In this document: positions 6,749-14,227 of the stretch, one piece after another | How the letters are laid out: every line of letters starts with the position of its first letter | How positions within the stretch are numbered: the first letter of the stretch is position 1 | Origin: a virus | Direction: 5' to 3' (one strand) | Virus record (IMG/VR): IMGVR_UViG_3300046517_001329 | Coordinates: 1-40,107 of that record | Length of the DNA: 40,107 nt | Translations under genes and position numbers: made by a program | Notes under the pieces: model-generated | Databases searched by the model: none | What the model was told of the DNA's origin: nothing | Seen by the model: the letters and a program-made list of their open reading frames with translations, nothing else

Positions 6749-7889
6749 CCAAACGATTGACGCTCCTTTGCGTAAATTGCTGGAGCGTGTCGCAGTTGAA
6801 GGTTTGACCCGAGAGACAGCGCCTGAACTACGCGCCTTCCTTGCCAAACCTGTCGAAGTTCAGCAGGACGCGCCTGAGTGGTCAGACGTGCTGTTGCAGC
6901 TGGAAGTCGTGCGTGAAGCGCATACCAGCCGTGACAGCGCCGAGCGCCTGAAGAACATGGACGCCGGCAAGGCCCTGCGCGAAGCCATCGACAAGCTGAA
7001 GGCATTGCGAGCCAGCCAGCACCAGGGCGCCCCGGCGGAGTTTGCTTTCCAAAGCATGCTGAACCTGGGGTGGTCTGCTGACGCTGTGGTTCGATCCATG
7101 ATTGATCAAGGCCCGCTGTACCGTAAGCCACCAGTGAGTCATGGCGACGCCGCCGCGCTGAGGCGTGTGTACGACGTGTTTGGGCTTGGCTACAACCACC
7201 ATGTTTCGGTGCTGCTGGCGAATATCGAGAACACCAAGCGGTTTTCCGACCTCCTGCACGCCGTGGAGCGTGAGTTCTTCATGGTGCCAGGCGAGCCAAG
7301 CGACGAACCCGAGGACGAAGGCTGTGAGCCCGCCGACGATTGCCTGGTGAATTGCTGGGGATCGAGCCAAGAGCAGTACATTGAGCAGTTCCGCGCTGCG
7401 CTGCCGAAGGCCTTGGCAAATTCAGTGATAGACGCTCCTACACCCGCCACTGGCGAAAGGTGGTCGCTCAATGGCGAGAACGGCGCGTGGGACTACAACA
7501 CGCTTGCCGAGCTGATCAAGGACAACTATGGCCATAGCCGCGACAGTGCCGGCCCGATGGGGGCTTGTGACGATCTGGTGATAGGCAGCACCGTTTATCG
7601 CGGCGCCGAGTGCAAGGACGATCCGGCGGTGTTCCTACCTGACGCTTCAGACATCACCGAAACCATGTACGACAACGCCGCATCGAGCGACGCGGGCGAA
7701 TGGGTCGATAACTACCCTGACATTGACGATGCGACCAAGGCCGGCCTGGAGGAAGCGCTGCTACCGCTGAAGCATTGGGCTCGCACGCACTGCCAGCCGG
7801 ACTTTTTCACGGTCAAGGACATCATCCCGTACACCATCACCGCCGAGGACGTCAGCCTGACGCTGCGCGAGGTGAAACGCCATGGATGA
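6741..7889 (+). CDS. Mosaic early phage protein (Ea22-like N-terminus), unknown function
   Basis: 382 residues. The start (MNNQTIDAPLRKLLERV, then PELRAFLAKP) belongs to a family of Pseudomonas phage early proteins whose N-termini recur in front of different C-termini; the gene at 9302 starts the same way (MNNETIDGVPLILL). The middle has an acidic Asp/Glu/Cys segment near residues 190-205, and the C-terminal part ends KDIIPYTITAEDVSLTLREV. No catalytic motif is visible. It overlaps the genes on both sides by 8 bases. Confidence 0.7.
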   Translation: MNNQTIDAPLRKLLERVAVEGLTRETAPELRAFLAKPVEVQQDAPEWSDVLLQLEVVREAHTSRDSAERLKNMDAGKALREAIDKLKALRASQHQGAPAEFAFQSMLNLGWSADAVVRSMIDQGPLYRKPPVSHGDAAALRRVYDVFGLGYNHHVSVLLANIENTKRFSDLLHAVEREFFMVPGEPSDEPEDEGCEPADDCLVNCWGSSQEQYIEQFRAALPKALANSVIDAPTPATGERWSLNGENGAWDYNTLAELIKDNYGHSRDSAGPMGACDDLVIGSTVYRGAECKDDPAVFLPDASDITETMYDNAASSDAGEWVDNYPDIDDATKAGLEEALLPLKHWARTHCQPDFFTVKDIIPYTITAEDVSLTLREVKRHG

Positions 7890-8427
7890 ACCACAGTTCT
7901 ACGCAATCGACCCTCTCGACGCCTACCCCGAAGCCGTTGGAACCCTCGACAAGATCGAGCACAGCGACGGGGCTCTGTGGGTACACCTGAACGGCAAGCG
8001 TTCCAAGCTGGTCGGCCTGCAATCGCTGACCTTCTTGATAGGCCAGTTGGAGCAGATCCGCGCCCAGGTGTTTGGTGGCGGTGTGGAGGTCAAGCGCTAT
8101 TTTCAGCATTGGAACATGCAGGAGTCTTACGAGCGCTCTGACGGCGAATGGGTGAAGGCAGCCGACCACTTTGCCGCTGGGGCTGCGTTGCGGGAAGAGC
8201 TGGCGACGGCGAATCAGGTTATCGAGATTCAGCGCGAGGGTCTGCTTAAAAATGGCGGCGTATTGCGTCAGCTCCTGACCGCCGCCGAGCAGCGGAATGC
8301 GGAGCTGGTTGCCGAAGTCGCAAGGAGAGACGCCCTCCTTGAAGAGCTCGGCTGCCCCTTCAACCCTGTAAGCGACCTCTACCCAAAACCCGCCGAAGAG
8401 ACCACCGATGGCCAGAACCATGAGTAG
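7882..8427 (+). CDS. Early phage protein with C-terminal coiled coil
   Basis: 181 residues. The N-terminal ~75 residues look beta-rich (DGALWVHLNGKRSKLVGLQS). Residues about 95-155 form a likely coiled coil (ALREELATANQVIEIQREGL, then AEQRNAELVAEVARRDALLE). Such ending coils are common in small Pseudomonas phage early proteins. Function unknown. ATG 7882 overlaps the preceding stop. Confidence 0.65.
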   Translation: MDEPQFYAIDPLDAYPEAVGTLDKIEHSDGALWVHLNGKRSKLVGLQSLTFLIGQLEQIRAQVFGGGVEVKRYFQHWNMQESYERSDGEWVKAADHFAAGAALREELATANQVIEIQREGLLKNGGVLRQLLTAAEQRNAELVAEVARRDALLEELGCPFNPVSDLYPKPAEETTDGQNHE

Positions 8428-8938
8428 CGCAGTGCTCAGCGAGTGCGGCCTGTATCGCTACCGCCTGGACCGTGATGTGTGTGAACCCTATGAGGGAAGC
8501 AAAGTGTTTGCGTTCTTCGGCGTCAACCCTTCGACGGCTGATGCCACGCTCGATGACGCCACCGTTCGCAAGTGGCGCGGCTTCACCCTGCGCAATGGTG
8601 GGCACCGCTTCATCGTAGGCAACGTGTTCGCCTATCGCGCCACCGACGTGCGGGAGTTGAAAGCGTTGTCGTTGGAGGTGGCGCGCGGCCCCGAGCTGAC
8701 CAAGCACTGGATTCAGATTTGCGCGGACGCTGACGTGCTGGTCCCGTGCTGGGGCCGGTTGGACAAGGTGTCGCTCCCGCATCGCTTCGGCGTTGACGGC
8801 CTAGGGCACTTCATCATGGGTTTCGCCAGCAGCACGGGTAAGCCCGTCCTGCACTTCGGCACGACCAAATGCGGCCAGCCACGACACCCACTGATGCTGG
8901 GCTACAACACGCCACTGATCCCATGGAGCAAGTCATGA
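8408..8938 (+). CDS. DUF1643 family protein
   Basis: 176 residues. FFGVNPSTADATLDDATVRK near residues 36-55, then GNVFAYRATD and later HFGTTKCGQPRHPLML, match the DUF1643 family seen in bacteria and phages. Biochemical activity is not established; the conserved Asn/Ser/Thr/Asp residues suggest a small enzyme or nucleotide-related fold. ATG 8408 has GAAGAGA upstream; ATG 8420, overlapping the previous stop region, is the alternative. It ends in an ATGA overlap with the next gene. Confidence 0.8.
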   Translation: MARTMSSAVLSECGLYRYRLDRDVCEPYEGSKVFAFFGVNPSTADATLDDATVRKWRGFTLRNGGHRFIVGNVFAYRATDVRELKALSLEVARGPELTKHWIQICADADVLVPCWGRLDKVSLPHRFGVDGLGHFIMGFASSTGKPVLHFGTTKCGQPRHPLMLGYNTPLIPWSKS

Positions 8939-9309
8939 GTAACGTAATAACGAATGTCGGCGCCCTGGCCGCACTGAAAGCTGCTCGACAGTTCATTGTC
9001 AACGGCACGGCGCTTGGCTTTATCCGTCTGCCCGATGCAGACACGCCAGACCCTGCGCACGACACGCTGCCTATGATTGAGCGGGCGATTGCCGAGCTGG
9101 AAGCGCAGTCGTTGAATACGTTGGAGCCGCGCACCTATGCCGATGAGTCCTTGAGTCGTATCAAGGCCATGGGCGAGCTGGTGCAGGACGCCAGGGGGAT
9201 CAACATAAGTGGCGATACTCGCAAGGTGTCCGCCTTTCTGCTTTGTAGCGCAGCCGTACCGGAGCTGGTGGCGCGTATTGAAGAACTGGAGGCCGTAGGC
9301 AATGAATAA
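8935..9309 (+). CDS. Small early phage protein
   Basis: 124 residues, mainly helical. The opening (GALAALKAARQFIVNG, then LGFIRLPDADTPDPAHDTLP) is a pattern I associate with Pseudomonas phage early genes of no known role. The C-terminus (LVARIEELEAVGNE) is a short amphipathic helix. ATG 8935 forms an ATGA overlap with the DUF1643 stop, and GGAG lies upstream. An 8-base overlap joins it to the next gene. Confidence 0.65.
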   Translation: MSNVITNVGALAALKAARQFIVNGTALGFIRLPDADTPDPAHDTLPMIERAIAELEAQSLNTLEPRTYADESLSRIKAMGELVQDARGINISGDTRKVSAFLLCSAAVPELVARIEELEAVGNE

Positions 9310-10072
9310 CGAAACGATTGATGGCGTTCCGCTCATTCTGTTGAAGAATATCGAAATGACTTGGCGCCAGGCTTCCGGATTATCCAAAAAGGCCAATGAC
9401 ATCATTGCGGAGGGGCTTGGCCCGCTGCGCGCCCTTCTCGCCAAACAGCCACCTTGCGCAAAATCGCAAGTTGAGTCAGTAGTCGAGCGCCAACGCGAGC
9501 CGGTAGTGCCGACTGGCTGGAAGCTGGTTCCGATCCAGCCAACCCCGGAAATGCTCAAGGCAGTCGACAACGAGGCGGATGATAAGCACCTGGCCCGCGG
9601 GCGTGCTGTTAGTGCTTGGTCACTGATGCTTGATGCCGTCCCTGAGCCGTCCGTGGCCGACATTGAGCCATTCGCCTTGATTGGCGACTATGCGGCGTGC
9701 GGTGGTGGCCGGACTGTGTTCACCCCCGAATACGCCGCCCTCATTACTGATCGCATGTGTTCGAAAACGGCGGTGTACACGTTAGGCGCTGCCGGCGCAG
9801 CTGTGGCCGCAATCGAAACCCTGAACGCCAAAGGCTACACCTACCACGGCGCCGCACAGTGGAAGCCTCCATTGGGCAACAAGCCAGACTTCGACCTCAT
9901 TGACAGCTTACGCGCCGATCGGGATCGCTTGCGTGAGGGGCTGACCGACGCACGGGGAATGCTGTCGACGGTGGCTGGGTGCAGCACGAGCGAGTGCGAA
10001 GATTGCAAAGAGCATGCGCAGCTACATTGCGATGCCATTAGCGGCCTGTTGGCGCTGGATGCGACGCAATGA
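9302..10072 (+). CDS. Mosaic early phage protein (Ea22-like)
   Basis: 256 residues. The N-terminus (MNNETIDGVPLILLKNIEMT, then LGPLRALLAKQPP) is related to that of the 6741 gene. The central PTGWKLVPIQPTPEMLKAV is a module widespread in phage early proteins. The C-terminus has a Cys/His cluster (CSTSECEDCKEHAQLHCD) that could bind zinc. The modular build suggests assembly by exchange of shared segments. Function unknown. Confidence 0.7.
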   Translation: MNNETIDGVPLILLKNIEMTWRQASGLSKKANDIIAEGLGPLRALLAKQPPCAKSQVESVVERQREPVVPTGWKLVPIQPTPEMLKAVDNEADDKHLARGRAVSAWSLMLDAVPEPSVADIEPFALIGDYAACGGGRTVFTPEYAALITDRMCSKTAVYTLGAAGAAVAAIETLNAKGYTYHGAAQWKPPLGNKPDFDLIDSLRADRDRLREGLTDARGMLSTVAGCSTSECEDCKEHAQLHCDAISGLLALDATQ

Positions 10073-10488
10073 ACATGGTCGAGGTCAAGCTTGCCGACTT
10101 GGAAGGGCGCGCATTGGACTGGATGGTGGCGCAGGTGGCGGGCGTAGAGGTGAAATTGTGCCCTCCACATAACGGCACCTACTGGCGCGTGTTTATGACG
10201 GTTAGAGGCTACGCCTACCGTCCTTCTACGGACTGGACTCAGGGCGGCCCGTTGATGGACAAGTATGCAAAAAGCTTCGGCATGGTGGACAGTTCTGAGC
10301 CGCCGCGGTTTCGCGCCTTTGCCCGCGATAACGGTCCTGAAGGCTTTTGCCGGATTGCCGGTGGCGCAACCATCCTTCAGGCATTTTGCCGGGCTCTCGT
10401 GAGATTGCACCGTGGTGACGTGGTGATGGTGCCCGAAGTGCTGGTGGTGGGAGCGGAGGTTGCTACCAATGCAGTCGGATCTATTTGA
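10069..10488 (+). CDS. NinX-like phage protein (DUF2591)
   Basis: 139 residues. LADLEGRALDWMVAQVAGVE near the start and YRPSTDWTQGGPLMDKY near residues 45-60 are hallmarks of the DUF2591/NinX family of lambdoid phages. NinX lies in the nin region, and its function is not established. It begins in an ATGA overlap with the upstream gene, and the next gene starts inside its 3' end. Confidence 0.85.
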   Translation: MNMVEVKLADLEGRALDWMVAQVAGVEVKLCPPHNGTYWRVFMTVRGYAYRPSTDWTQGGPLMDKYAKSFGMVDSSEPPRFRAFARDNGPEGFCRIAGGATILQAFCRALVRLHRGDVVMVPEVLVVGAEVATNAVGSI

Positions 10489-10840
10489 CGCCCCGGCCCC
10501 AGCGCCGAATCCCCGCGATGACCGCACCACCCACCTGCACAACCAACTGGTCAAGCTGGGCGACATGCTTGGCGACGGTATGGGTGATGAGCCGGATGGC
10601 GCTTGGATCAAGAAGGAATACCGACGCGTGTGCAAGGCGCTGGGGTATGGCCCGCCCAGGCGCAACAACAGTGAGGCGATCAACAAGCGGATGGCTGAGC
10701 GTGTCGCTGAACAAGCGTGTTCGAACTGCGGCGGCACACTCAAGCAAACCCGATCCGGTTCAATGAAAGGACGCTGCACGTCCTGCGGGGAGGGTTTCAC
10801 CCTTCTGAAGATCGCGAAACGCAAGAAATCAAACGGCTAA
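10469..10840 (+). CDS. C-terminal zinc-ribbon protein
   Basis: 123 residues. CSNCGGTLKQTRSGSMKGRC followed by TSC, about residues 84-106, is a four-cysteine zinc ribbon. The tail is strongly basic (KIAKRKKSNG). The N-terminal part (HLHNQLVKLGDMLGDGMGDE) occurs in Pseudomonas phage proteins of this size. A nucleic-acid-binding role is an inference. GGAGG at 10455-10459 sets ATG 10469 as the start. Last gene of early operon 1. Confidence 0.7.
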   Translation: MQSDLFDAPAPAPNPRDDRTTHLHNQLVKLGDMLGDGMGDEPDGAWIKKEYRRVCKALGYGPPRRNNSEAINKRMAERVAEQACSNCGGTLKQTRSGSMKGRCTSCGEGFTLLKIAKRKKSNG

Positions 10841-10874
10841 CGGCCTCGCGCACTTGCGTCCGTGACAGCTGCAC

Positions 10875-10903
10875 TTGACGCGATATCAAAACAGATATAA
10901 ATT
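10875..10903 (+). promoter_or_regulatory. Sigma-70-type promoter for the toxin-antitoxin cassette
   Basis: TTGACG (10875-10880) and an AT-rich -10 (TATAAA at 10896 with 15 bases, or TAAATT at 10898 with 17 bases). It lies in the 210-base gap after the early operon and before the leader ORF and toxin gene, so the cassette probably has its own transcription. Confidence 0.55.
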
Positions 10904-10993
10904 ATGCGTGTTGGGTTAGAAAAAGCTCTGTGACCACGCCAAAGATAAGGCGGACAGGCTACCCAGCATCATCACATGACAGGAGAGGCAATC

Positions 10994-11092
10994 ATGAGCC
11001 CACAACATAAATTCAAATTTAATCGTCGACGAAGTCGGCTAAGGAACCTTAATGAGCAATCAGGCATTGAAGCCAATCGAATGGGTTGGTAG
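10994..11092 (+). CDS. Possible 32-residue basic leader peptide overlapping the toxin start
   Basis: ATG 10994 is preceded by AGGAGAGG with good spacing, better than the site of the toxin gene. The frame runs 32 codons to TAG at 11090-11092, overlapping the toxin gene (ATG 11052) by 41 bases. The product is very basic (HKFKFNRRRSRLRN). It could couple or interfere with toxin translation. The evidence is only the ribosome site and position. Confidence 0.35.
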   Translation: MSPQHKFKFNRRRSRLRNLNEQSGIEANRMGW

Positions 11093-11381
11093 TAGCAAGG
11101 AAGATCTGCGGGACTTCCCAAGTGAAGGAAAGCAGCGAGCAGGGTATCAGCTGGAACTCCTGCAAGAAGGCGATGAGCCGGATGATGCGAAGTGGATGAC
11201 AACCGTTGGGCCGGGTGTGCAAGAGATCCGGATTAAATGTGCAGATGGGGCTTTTCGCGTGTTTTATGTGGCCAATCGGCCGGAAGCAATCTACGTGTTG
11301 CACGCGTTCCGAAAGACCACTCAAAAGACGGAAAAGCGCGATATTGATTTGGGCAAAGCTCGATTGAAATCGCTGGACTGA
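11052..11381 (+). CDS. RelE/HigB-type toxin (phage-derived Gp49-like family)
   Basis: 109 residues, typical for the family. The core is VQEIRIKCADGAFRVFYVAN followed by AIYVLHAFRKTTQKTEKRDI and a final Ala/Arg helix, matching the Gp49/HigB-like fold whose members are mRNA interferases. The Arg/Phe-rich strand and HAFRKTTQKT are the diagnostic parts. It is toxin-first, as in higBA-type loci, with AAGGA just before ATG 11052. The antitoxin follows after 104 bases containing a hairpin. Likely a plasmid-type maintenance or phage-exclusion module. Confidence 0.88.
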   Translation: MSNQALKPIEWVGSSKEDLRDFPSEGKQRAGYQLELLQEGDEPDDAKWMTTVGPGVQEIRIKCADGAFRVFYVANRPEAIYVLHAFRKTTQKTEKRDIDLGKARLKSLD

Positions 11382-11391
11382 AGCTCGTGCG

Positions 11392-11413
11392 CCCCCTCAC
11401 CAACTGGTGGGGG
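11392..11413 (+). other. Hairpin between toxin and antitoxin genes
   Basis: CCCCC (11392-11396) plus ACC (11399-11401) can pair with GGT plus GGGGG (11406-11413), with a two-base bulge and a four-base loop. It has no T-run. It may protect or attenuate the message so that toxin and antitoxin yields differ. Confidence 0.45.
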
Positions 11414-11485
11414 AAAGGCGCTTCTACCTTCGACGCTACTCAACGATCTACATTATTGATAAGCAAAATTAGAGGAATAAACCTA

Positions 11486-11770
11486 ATGGCAAACGAACGC
11501 TCTACCTCTGTGTGGGACGCGTTGGTTGATTCGCCAGAAGAGGCTGAAAACCTGCGCCTGCGATCCAAGCTGATGCGGGCAATCACCCGGACAGTAAAGG
11601 GCTGGGAGGTCTCGCAGAAGGAAGCGGCTAAGCGGCTGCATGTGACACAGCCGCGCCTGAATGATTTGCTGAAGGGGAAAATCGACAAATTCTCCCTGGA
11701 TGCACTGGTGAACATGTTGGCCAGCGCCAATCTGGAAATTGATGTAACTGTGAAGATGAAAGCCGCGTAA
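11486..11770 (+). CDS. XRE-type antitoxin of the RelE/HigB-like pair
   Basis: 94 residues. A Cro/C1-type HTH spans about residues 40-85: WEVSQKEAAKRLHVTQPRLN, then DLLKGKIDKFSLDALVNMLA. This matches small XRE antitoxins (HigA/YgiT-like C-terminal or HTH_37 type) that neutralise Gp49-like toxins and repress their operon. ATG 11486 follows AGAGGAATAA. It is followed by a clear terminator, so the cassette ends here. Confidence 0.87.
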   Translation: MANERSTSVWDALVDSPEEAENLRLRSKLMRAITRTVKGWEVSQKEAAKRLHVTQPRLNDLLKGKIDKFSLDALVNMLASANLEIDVTVKMKAA

Positions 11771-11795
11771 TTTGCGGTGGGTACAATGAAAGAAG

Positions 11796-11819
11796 GCGGC
11801 CAATGTGCCGCTTTTTTTT
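11796..11819 (+). terminator. Rho-independent terminator after the antitoxin
   Basis: GCGGC (11796-11800) and GCCGC (11807-11811) around a 6-base loop, followed by eight Ts. Confidence 0.85.
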
Positions 11820-11927
11820 GCTTGGCAGAAAGTCGCTGCGCTGCGTCGGCAGAGGCCGCGGAATCTCTTTCATAGTATTGTTTGGTGGCATAACGCCAAC
11901 AAACAACACTGAAAGGGATTTTCCTGG

Positions 11928-12575
11928 ATGTCTAAAAAGCTTGTCGCACTCGCTCTAACCACCGGCCTTGGCCTACTTGCCGGCATGCCCAGCGCATCCG
12001 CTGGCGTGAGTCTTTTCAAGGACTACACCTACGGCACTCCCATCGACAAATACACGCGCTCCGCTGGTTATTACGATTGTTCGAATAGCGAGCAGAAGGG
12101 GCGCTGTACCGACAATTTCAATTTTGTCGGGGAAAAATTCACGGTGGTGCTGTTCTTCCGGGAAGACAAGCTAGACATGGTGGCGCTGATGGCCCCCTAC
12201 AAGCAAAGCCTGTACCCGAAAGTCTCCGAAGCGCTGGCCAAGTCCTTCAACATCATTTCAATGGAGAACGAGAAGTCGTTTATTGACATGGTGACGCTGA
12301 GAAACACGGTGACCCAAGACGAGTATGTGAAAAAGTTCGTGGCCTTTGAGGGGGCGGCGCTCGCCACTGGCGACCTGACCTATACCTATCTTGAAGTGCC
12401 GGCCACCGAAGGGTACGCGGATGTCGCCGCTATCATGCAGGCCTCACAGGAAGACGTGAGGCGTGCAGCGGTGAGGCTCGTAAGTGACAAGGATTCGTCC
12501 AGCCTGATCGTCCGGTTTGAGCTTCCAAATGTGAGTTACAAGCATGCTGGCGGGCAATCAGAAGAGTCGTTCTAA
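11928..12575 (+). CDS. Secreted/periplasmic accessory protein (moron)
   Basis: 215 residues. MSKKLVALALTTGLGLLAGM followed by PSASAGVS is a classical Sec signal peptide with cleavage expected after ASA (residue 25). The mature part (about 190 residues) has two cysteines near the start (DCSNSEQKGRC), which could form a disulfide, and no recognised domain or lipobox. It sits between a terminator (11819) and early promoter copy 2, so it is probably expressed on its own. That is typical of lysogenic-conversion genes. Export is supported by sequence; the role (surface change, exclusion, fitness) is unknown. Confidence 0.75.
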   Translation: MSKKLVALALTTGLGLLAGMPSASAGVSLFKDYTYGTPIDKYTRSAGYYDCSNSEQKGRCTDNFNFVGEKFTVVLFFREDKLDMVALMAPYKQSLYPKVSEALAKSFNIISMENEKSFIDMVTLRNTVTQDEYVKKFVAFEGAALATGDLTYTYLEVPATEGYADVAAIMQASQEDVRRAAVRLVSDKDSSSLIVRFELPNVSYKHAGGQSEESF

Positions 12576-12584
12576 TCAACCACA

Positions 12585-12635
12585 GAGAAACACAAAAGCG
12601 CTATTATGATGTGGTGCTTTTGTGTCATTATGTCG
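12585..12635 (+). promoter_or_regulatory. Repeated early promoter, copy 2
   Basis: TTATGA (12604-12609), 16 bases, CATTAT (12626-12631), then GTCG. Same layout as the copies at 3143 and 15847, with GCGCTATT at the -35 edge. A CACAAAAGC/GCTTTTGTG inverted repeat (12591-12599/12616-12624) frames the core and could be an operator. ATG 12664 lies 33 bases after the -10. Confidence 0.75.
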
Positions 12636-12663
12636 CCATTGAAACCCCACAGGGAACGATTCA

Positions 12664-13092
12664 ATGCGCACATTTCAGGGCACCATCAAGACGGGCGTAG
12701 CCTTCGGCATCCAGCTTGATCTGTTTTCTGTTGCTCCTGCCCAGTCTGTAGATGCCGACCTGACGTTTGAACTGTTACGCCCGCACAAGTGGGCGTGTCA
12801 GCGAGCTATGGGCGAATTGCCTCTGGTGCGGATTGAGGTCGTACCCTTCGAAAGCCGCTGGATGTGGTCGGCCTGTTTGAATTCTCGCAACGGATCGTCG
12901 CAGGGCTACAAGGCCTTGCCGAAGTGGGGACGCTTTGCTTCGTCGAGAGGTGAGGCTGTCGAGAGGGCTGCGGATGAGGTTCGTGCCTTCATGCACCGGG
13001 CCGCCGCTGACGAACAGAAGCGCATGGCCAAGTGGTTGGGCGACGTGCTATCGACGCCCCCGGCTGACTTCCAAATAAGTGGTAAATCATGA
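12664..13092 (+). CDS. First gene of early operon 2, unknown function
   Basis: 142 residues with no recognised domain. Aromatic and basic residues are frequent (VPFESRWMWSACLNSRNGSS), and the C-terminus is helical (ADEVRAFMHRAAADEQKRMA). The start at 12664 agrees with promoter copy 2 and with AGGGAACG upstream. ATGA overlap with the next gene. Confidence 0.65.
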   Translation: MRTFQGTIKTGVAFGIQLDLFSVAPAQSVDADLTFELLRPHKWACQRAMGELPLVRIEVVPFESRWMWSACLNSRNGSSQGYKALPKWGRFASSRGEAVERAADEVRAFMHRAAADEQKRMAKWLGDVLSTPPADFQISGKS

Positions 13093-13334
13093 AAAAGAAT
13101 CAGATGGAAGCCATCAAGCAGCTTGAGGCAGCGCTACTGCGCATCAAGCGCGCGGGGCTGGTGCTGGTCGGTATCGACGACGGGTTGATTGCTTCCGTGT
13201 ACGACGACGAACTCAAAGAAGAAATCCTGCGCCGGTCAAGTTGCGAGGCGATTCTGACTCGCGACGTTACCGGTCAAGCAAACACGAATTCTGTAAATCA
13301 TTACGGTGCCTACCTCGACAGCGGGGGCGCATAA
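13089..13334 (+). CDS. Small early phage protein
   Basis: 81 residues. One amphipathic helix (MEAIKQLEAALLRIKRAG) is followed by a strand-rich segment (LVLVGIDDGLIASVYDDEL). Unknown function. Overlaps the preceding gene by 4 bases; the next gene starts 2 bases after its stop. Confidence 0.6.
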   Translation: MKKNQMEAIKQLEAALLRIKRAGLVLVGIDDGLIASVYDDELKEEILRRSSCEAILTRDVTGQANTNSVNHYGAYLDSGGA

Positions 13335-13336
13335 CC

Positions 13337-13609
13337 ATGGCCTTGCCGATAACCATGCTGACCGCCGAAGTCAAAACCCAGTGGGGCAGCAATCAGCTGT
13401 GCATTGAGGTGGCCAACTGCGTCGACCTGGCGTTTACCCTCGACTGCAACACCGACCACAAGGGCAATCGGTCCTTTATGGAGCTGCCGCGCCGCTATCA
13501 GACGTTGAGGGGCGCCAAGCAAGCCGCTGCCCGGTTGATAGGTGAGCGGTTGGACTGGAAGGAAACGGCCGAGTGGGCGGCCAGTACAGCGGAAAAACTT
13601 TGCACCTAA
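13337..13609 (+). CDS. Small early phage protein
   Basis: 90 residues, unknown. The centre is strand-like (QLCIEVANCVDLAFTLDCNT) and the end helical (RGAKQAAARLIGERLDWKET). ATG 13337 is chosen over a longer in-frame start at 13241, which would overlap most of the previous gene. Confidence 0.6.
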   Translation: MALPITMLTAEVKTQWGSNQLCIEVANCVDLAFTLDCNTDHKGNRSFMELPRRYQTLRGAKQAAARLIGERLDWKETAEWAASTAEKLCT

Positions 13610-13673
13610 CTGGAAAGACTTTTCCGGTACTCAATTCAATCGATGTAGGTGGACGCAGTGTCAGGGCGATGCA

Positions 13674-13892
13674 ATGACTGATAAATACTTGATCGAAGCG
13701 CGGCAGAAGGTGGCAGAAATGCGCGCGAGCGTGGAAACCGCTAGGTTCGCGGTAGAGCTATTCCCTGACAAAGACGATCCGGCCTATGCGCAAGCAAAGG
13801 TGAGGGCGCTAAAGGAACTGGAAAAAACCGCCGAAAGCGTGGAGTTGTTGGCCGCCAAATTGGGCGATATTCCAGCGCCGGTACGTCACTAA
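13674..13892 (+). CDS. Small helical early phage protein
   Basis: 72 residues, almost entirely helical and charged (EARQKVAEMRASVETARFAV and AQAKVRALKELEKTAESVEL), so a coiled coil is likely. Unknown role. ATG 13674 is preferred to an upstream in-frame start at 13542 that overlaps the previous gene. It converges on the - strand gene that ends at 13905. Confidence 0.6.
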   Translation: MTDKYLIEARQKVAEMRASVETARFAVELFPDKDDPAYAQAKVRALKELEKTAESVELLAAKLGDIPAPVRH

Positions 13893-13904
13893 CGCTGGTA
13901 CCGC

Positions 13905-14153
13905 TCAGGCCAAGCGTTCCCGTTCTGCGTAAAGGAGTTGCTGTAGTAAGTGCAATGCGACGAGATTGCCGCCATGAGTGTCGCGCCAAGCCTGGTGCGT
14001 GGTTTTGTACAGGTGATCGACTTCAGCGATAACGTCGCGGTACCGCACGACCTCAAGCACCAGTCGTTGAATGTCGGGGTCGGGATGTTGGGACCAGATT
14101 GAACGTAACTCGTGATGGGCCGGAATGGCGGTAATTCGCGGGCCATGATTGAT
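13905..14153 (-). CDS. LexA-box-controlled - strand gene without a standard start codon
   Basis: The - strand frame ending at TGA 13907-13905 encodes a convincing protein: HHELRSIWSQHPDPDIQRLV, then LEVVRYRDVIAEVDHLYKTT, then WRDTHGGNLVALHLLQQLLY and AERERLA. The frame stays open upstream to about 14240 but contains no ATG, GTG or TTG at a sensible place. ATC at 14153 (AGG six bases before it) would give 82 residues; ATT codons further in are other options. The ATG at 14145 belongs to a different frame with shadow-like composition. It resembles small conserved Pseudomonas proteins of unknown role. It is the only - strand gene within the early operons, and a LexA box lies 10-25 bases upstream. 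It could be a decayed gene, a rare-start gene, or one broken by a sequencing error. Confidence 0.55.
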   Translation of the reverse strand: MNHGPRITAIPAHHELRSIWSQHPDPDIQRLVLEVVRYRDVIAEVDHLYKTTHQAWRDTHGGNLVALHLLQQLLYAERERLA

Positions 14154-14162
14154 ACCTGATAG

Positions 14163-14178
14163 CTGTATGTATAAACAG
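14163..14178. promoter_or_regulatory. LexA (SOS) box CTGTATGTATAAACAG
   Basis: CTG-N10-CAG with an AT-rich TATGTATAAA core, a close match to gammaproteobacterial LexA sites. It overlaps a possible -10 (TATACA on the - strand) for the - strand gene at 13905-14153 and could also affect rightward transcription towards 14270. DNA damage would relieve LexA repression here. Confidence 0.75.
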
Positions 14179-14227
14179 TATCTTGGTATGCGCCTAAACT
14201 TGCTACTACCAGCACTCTCTGACCCAA

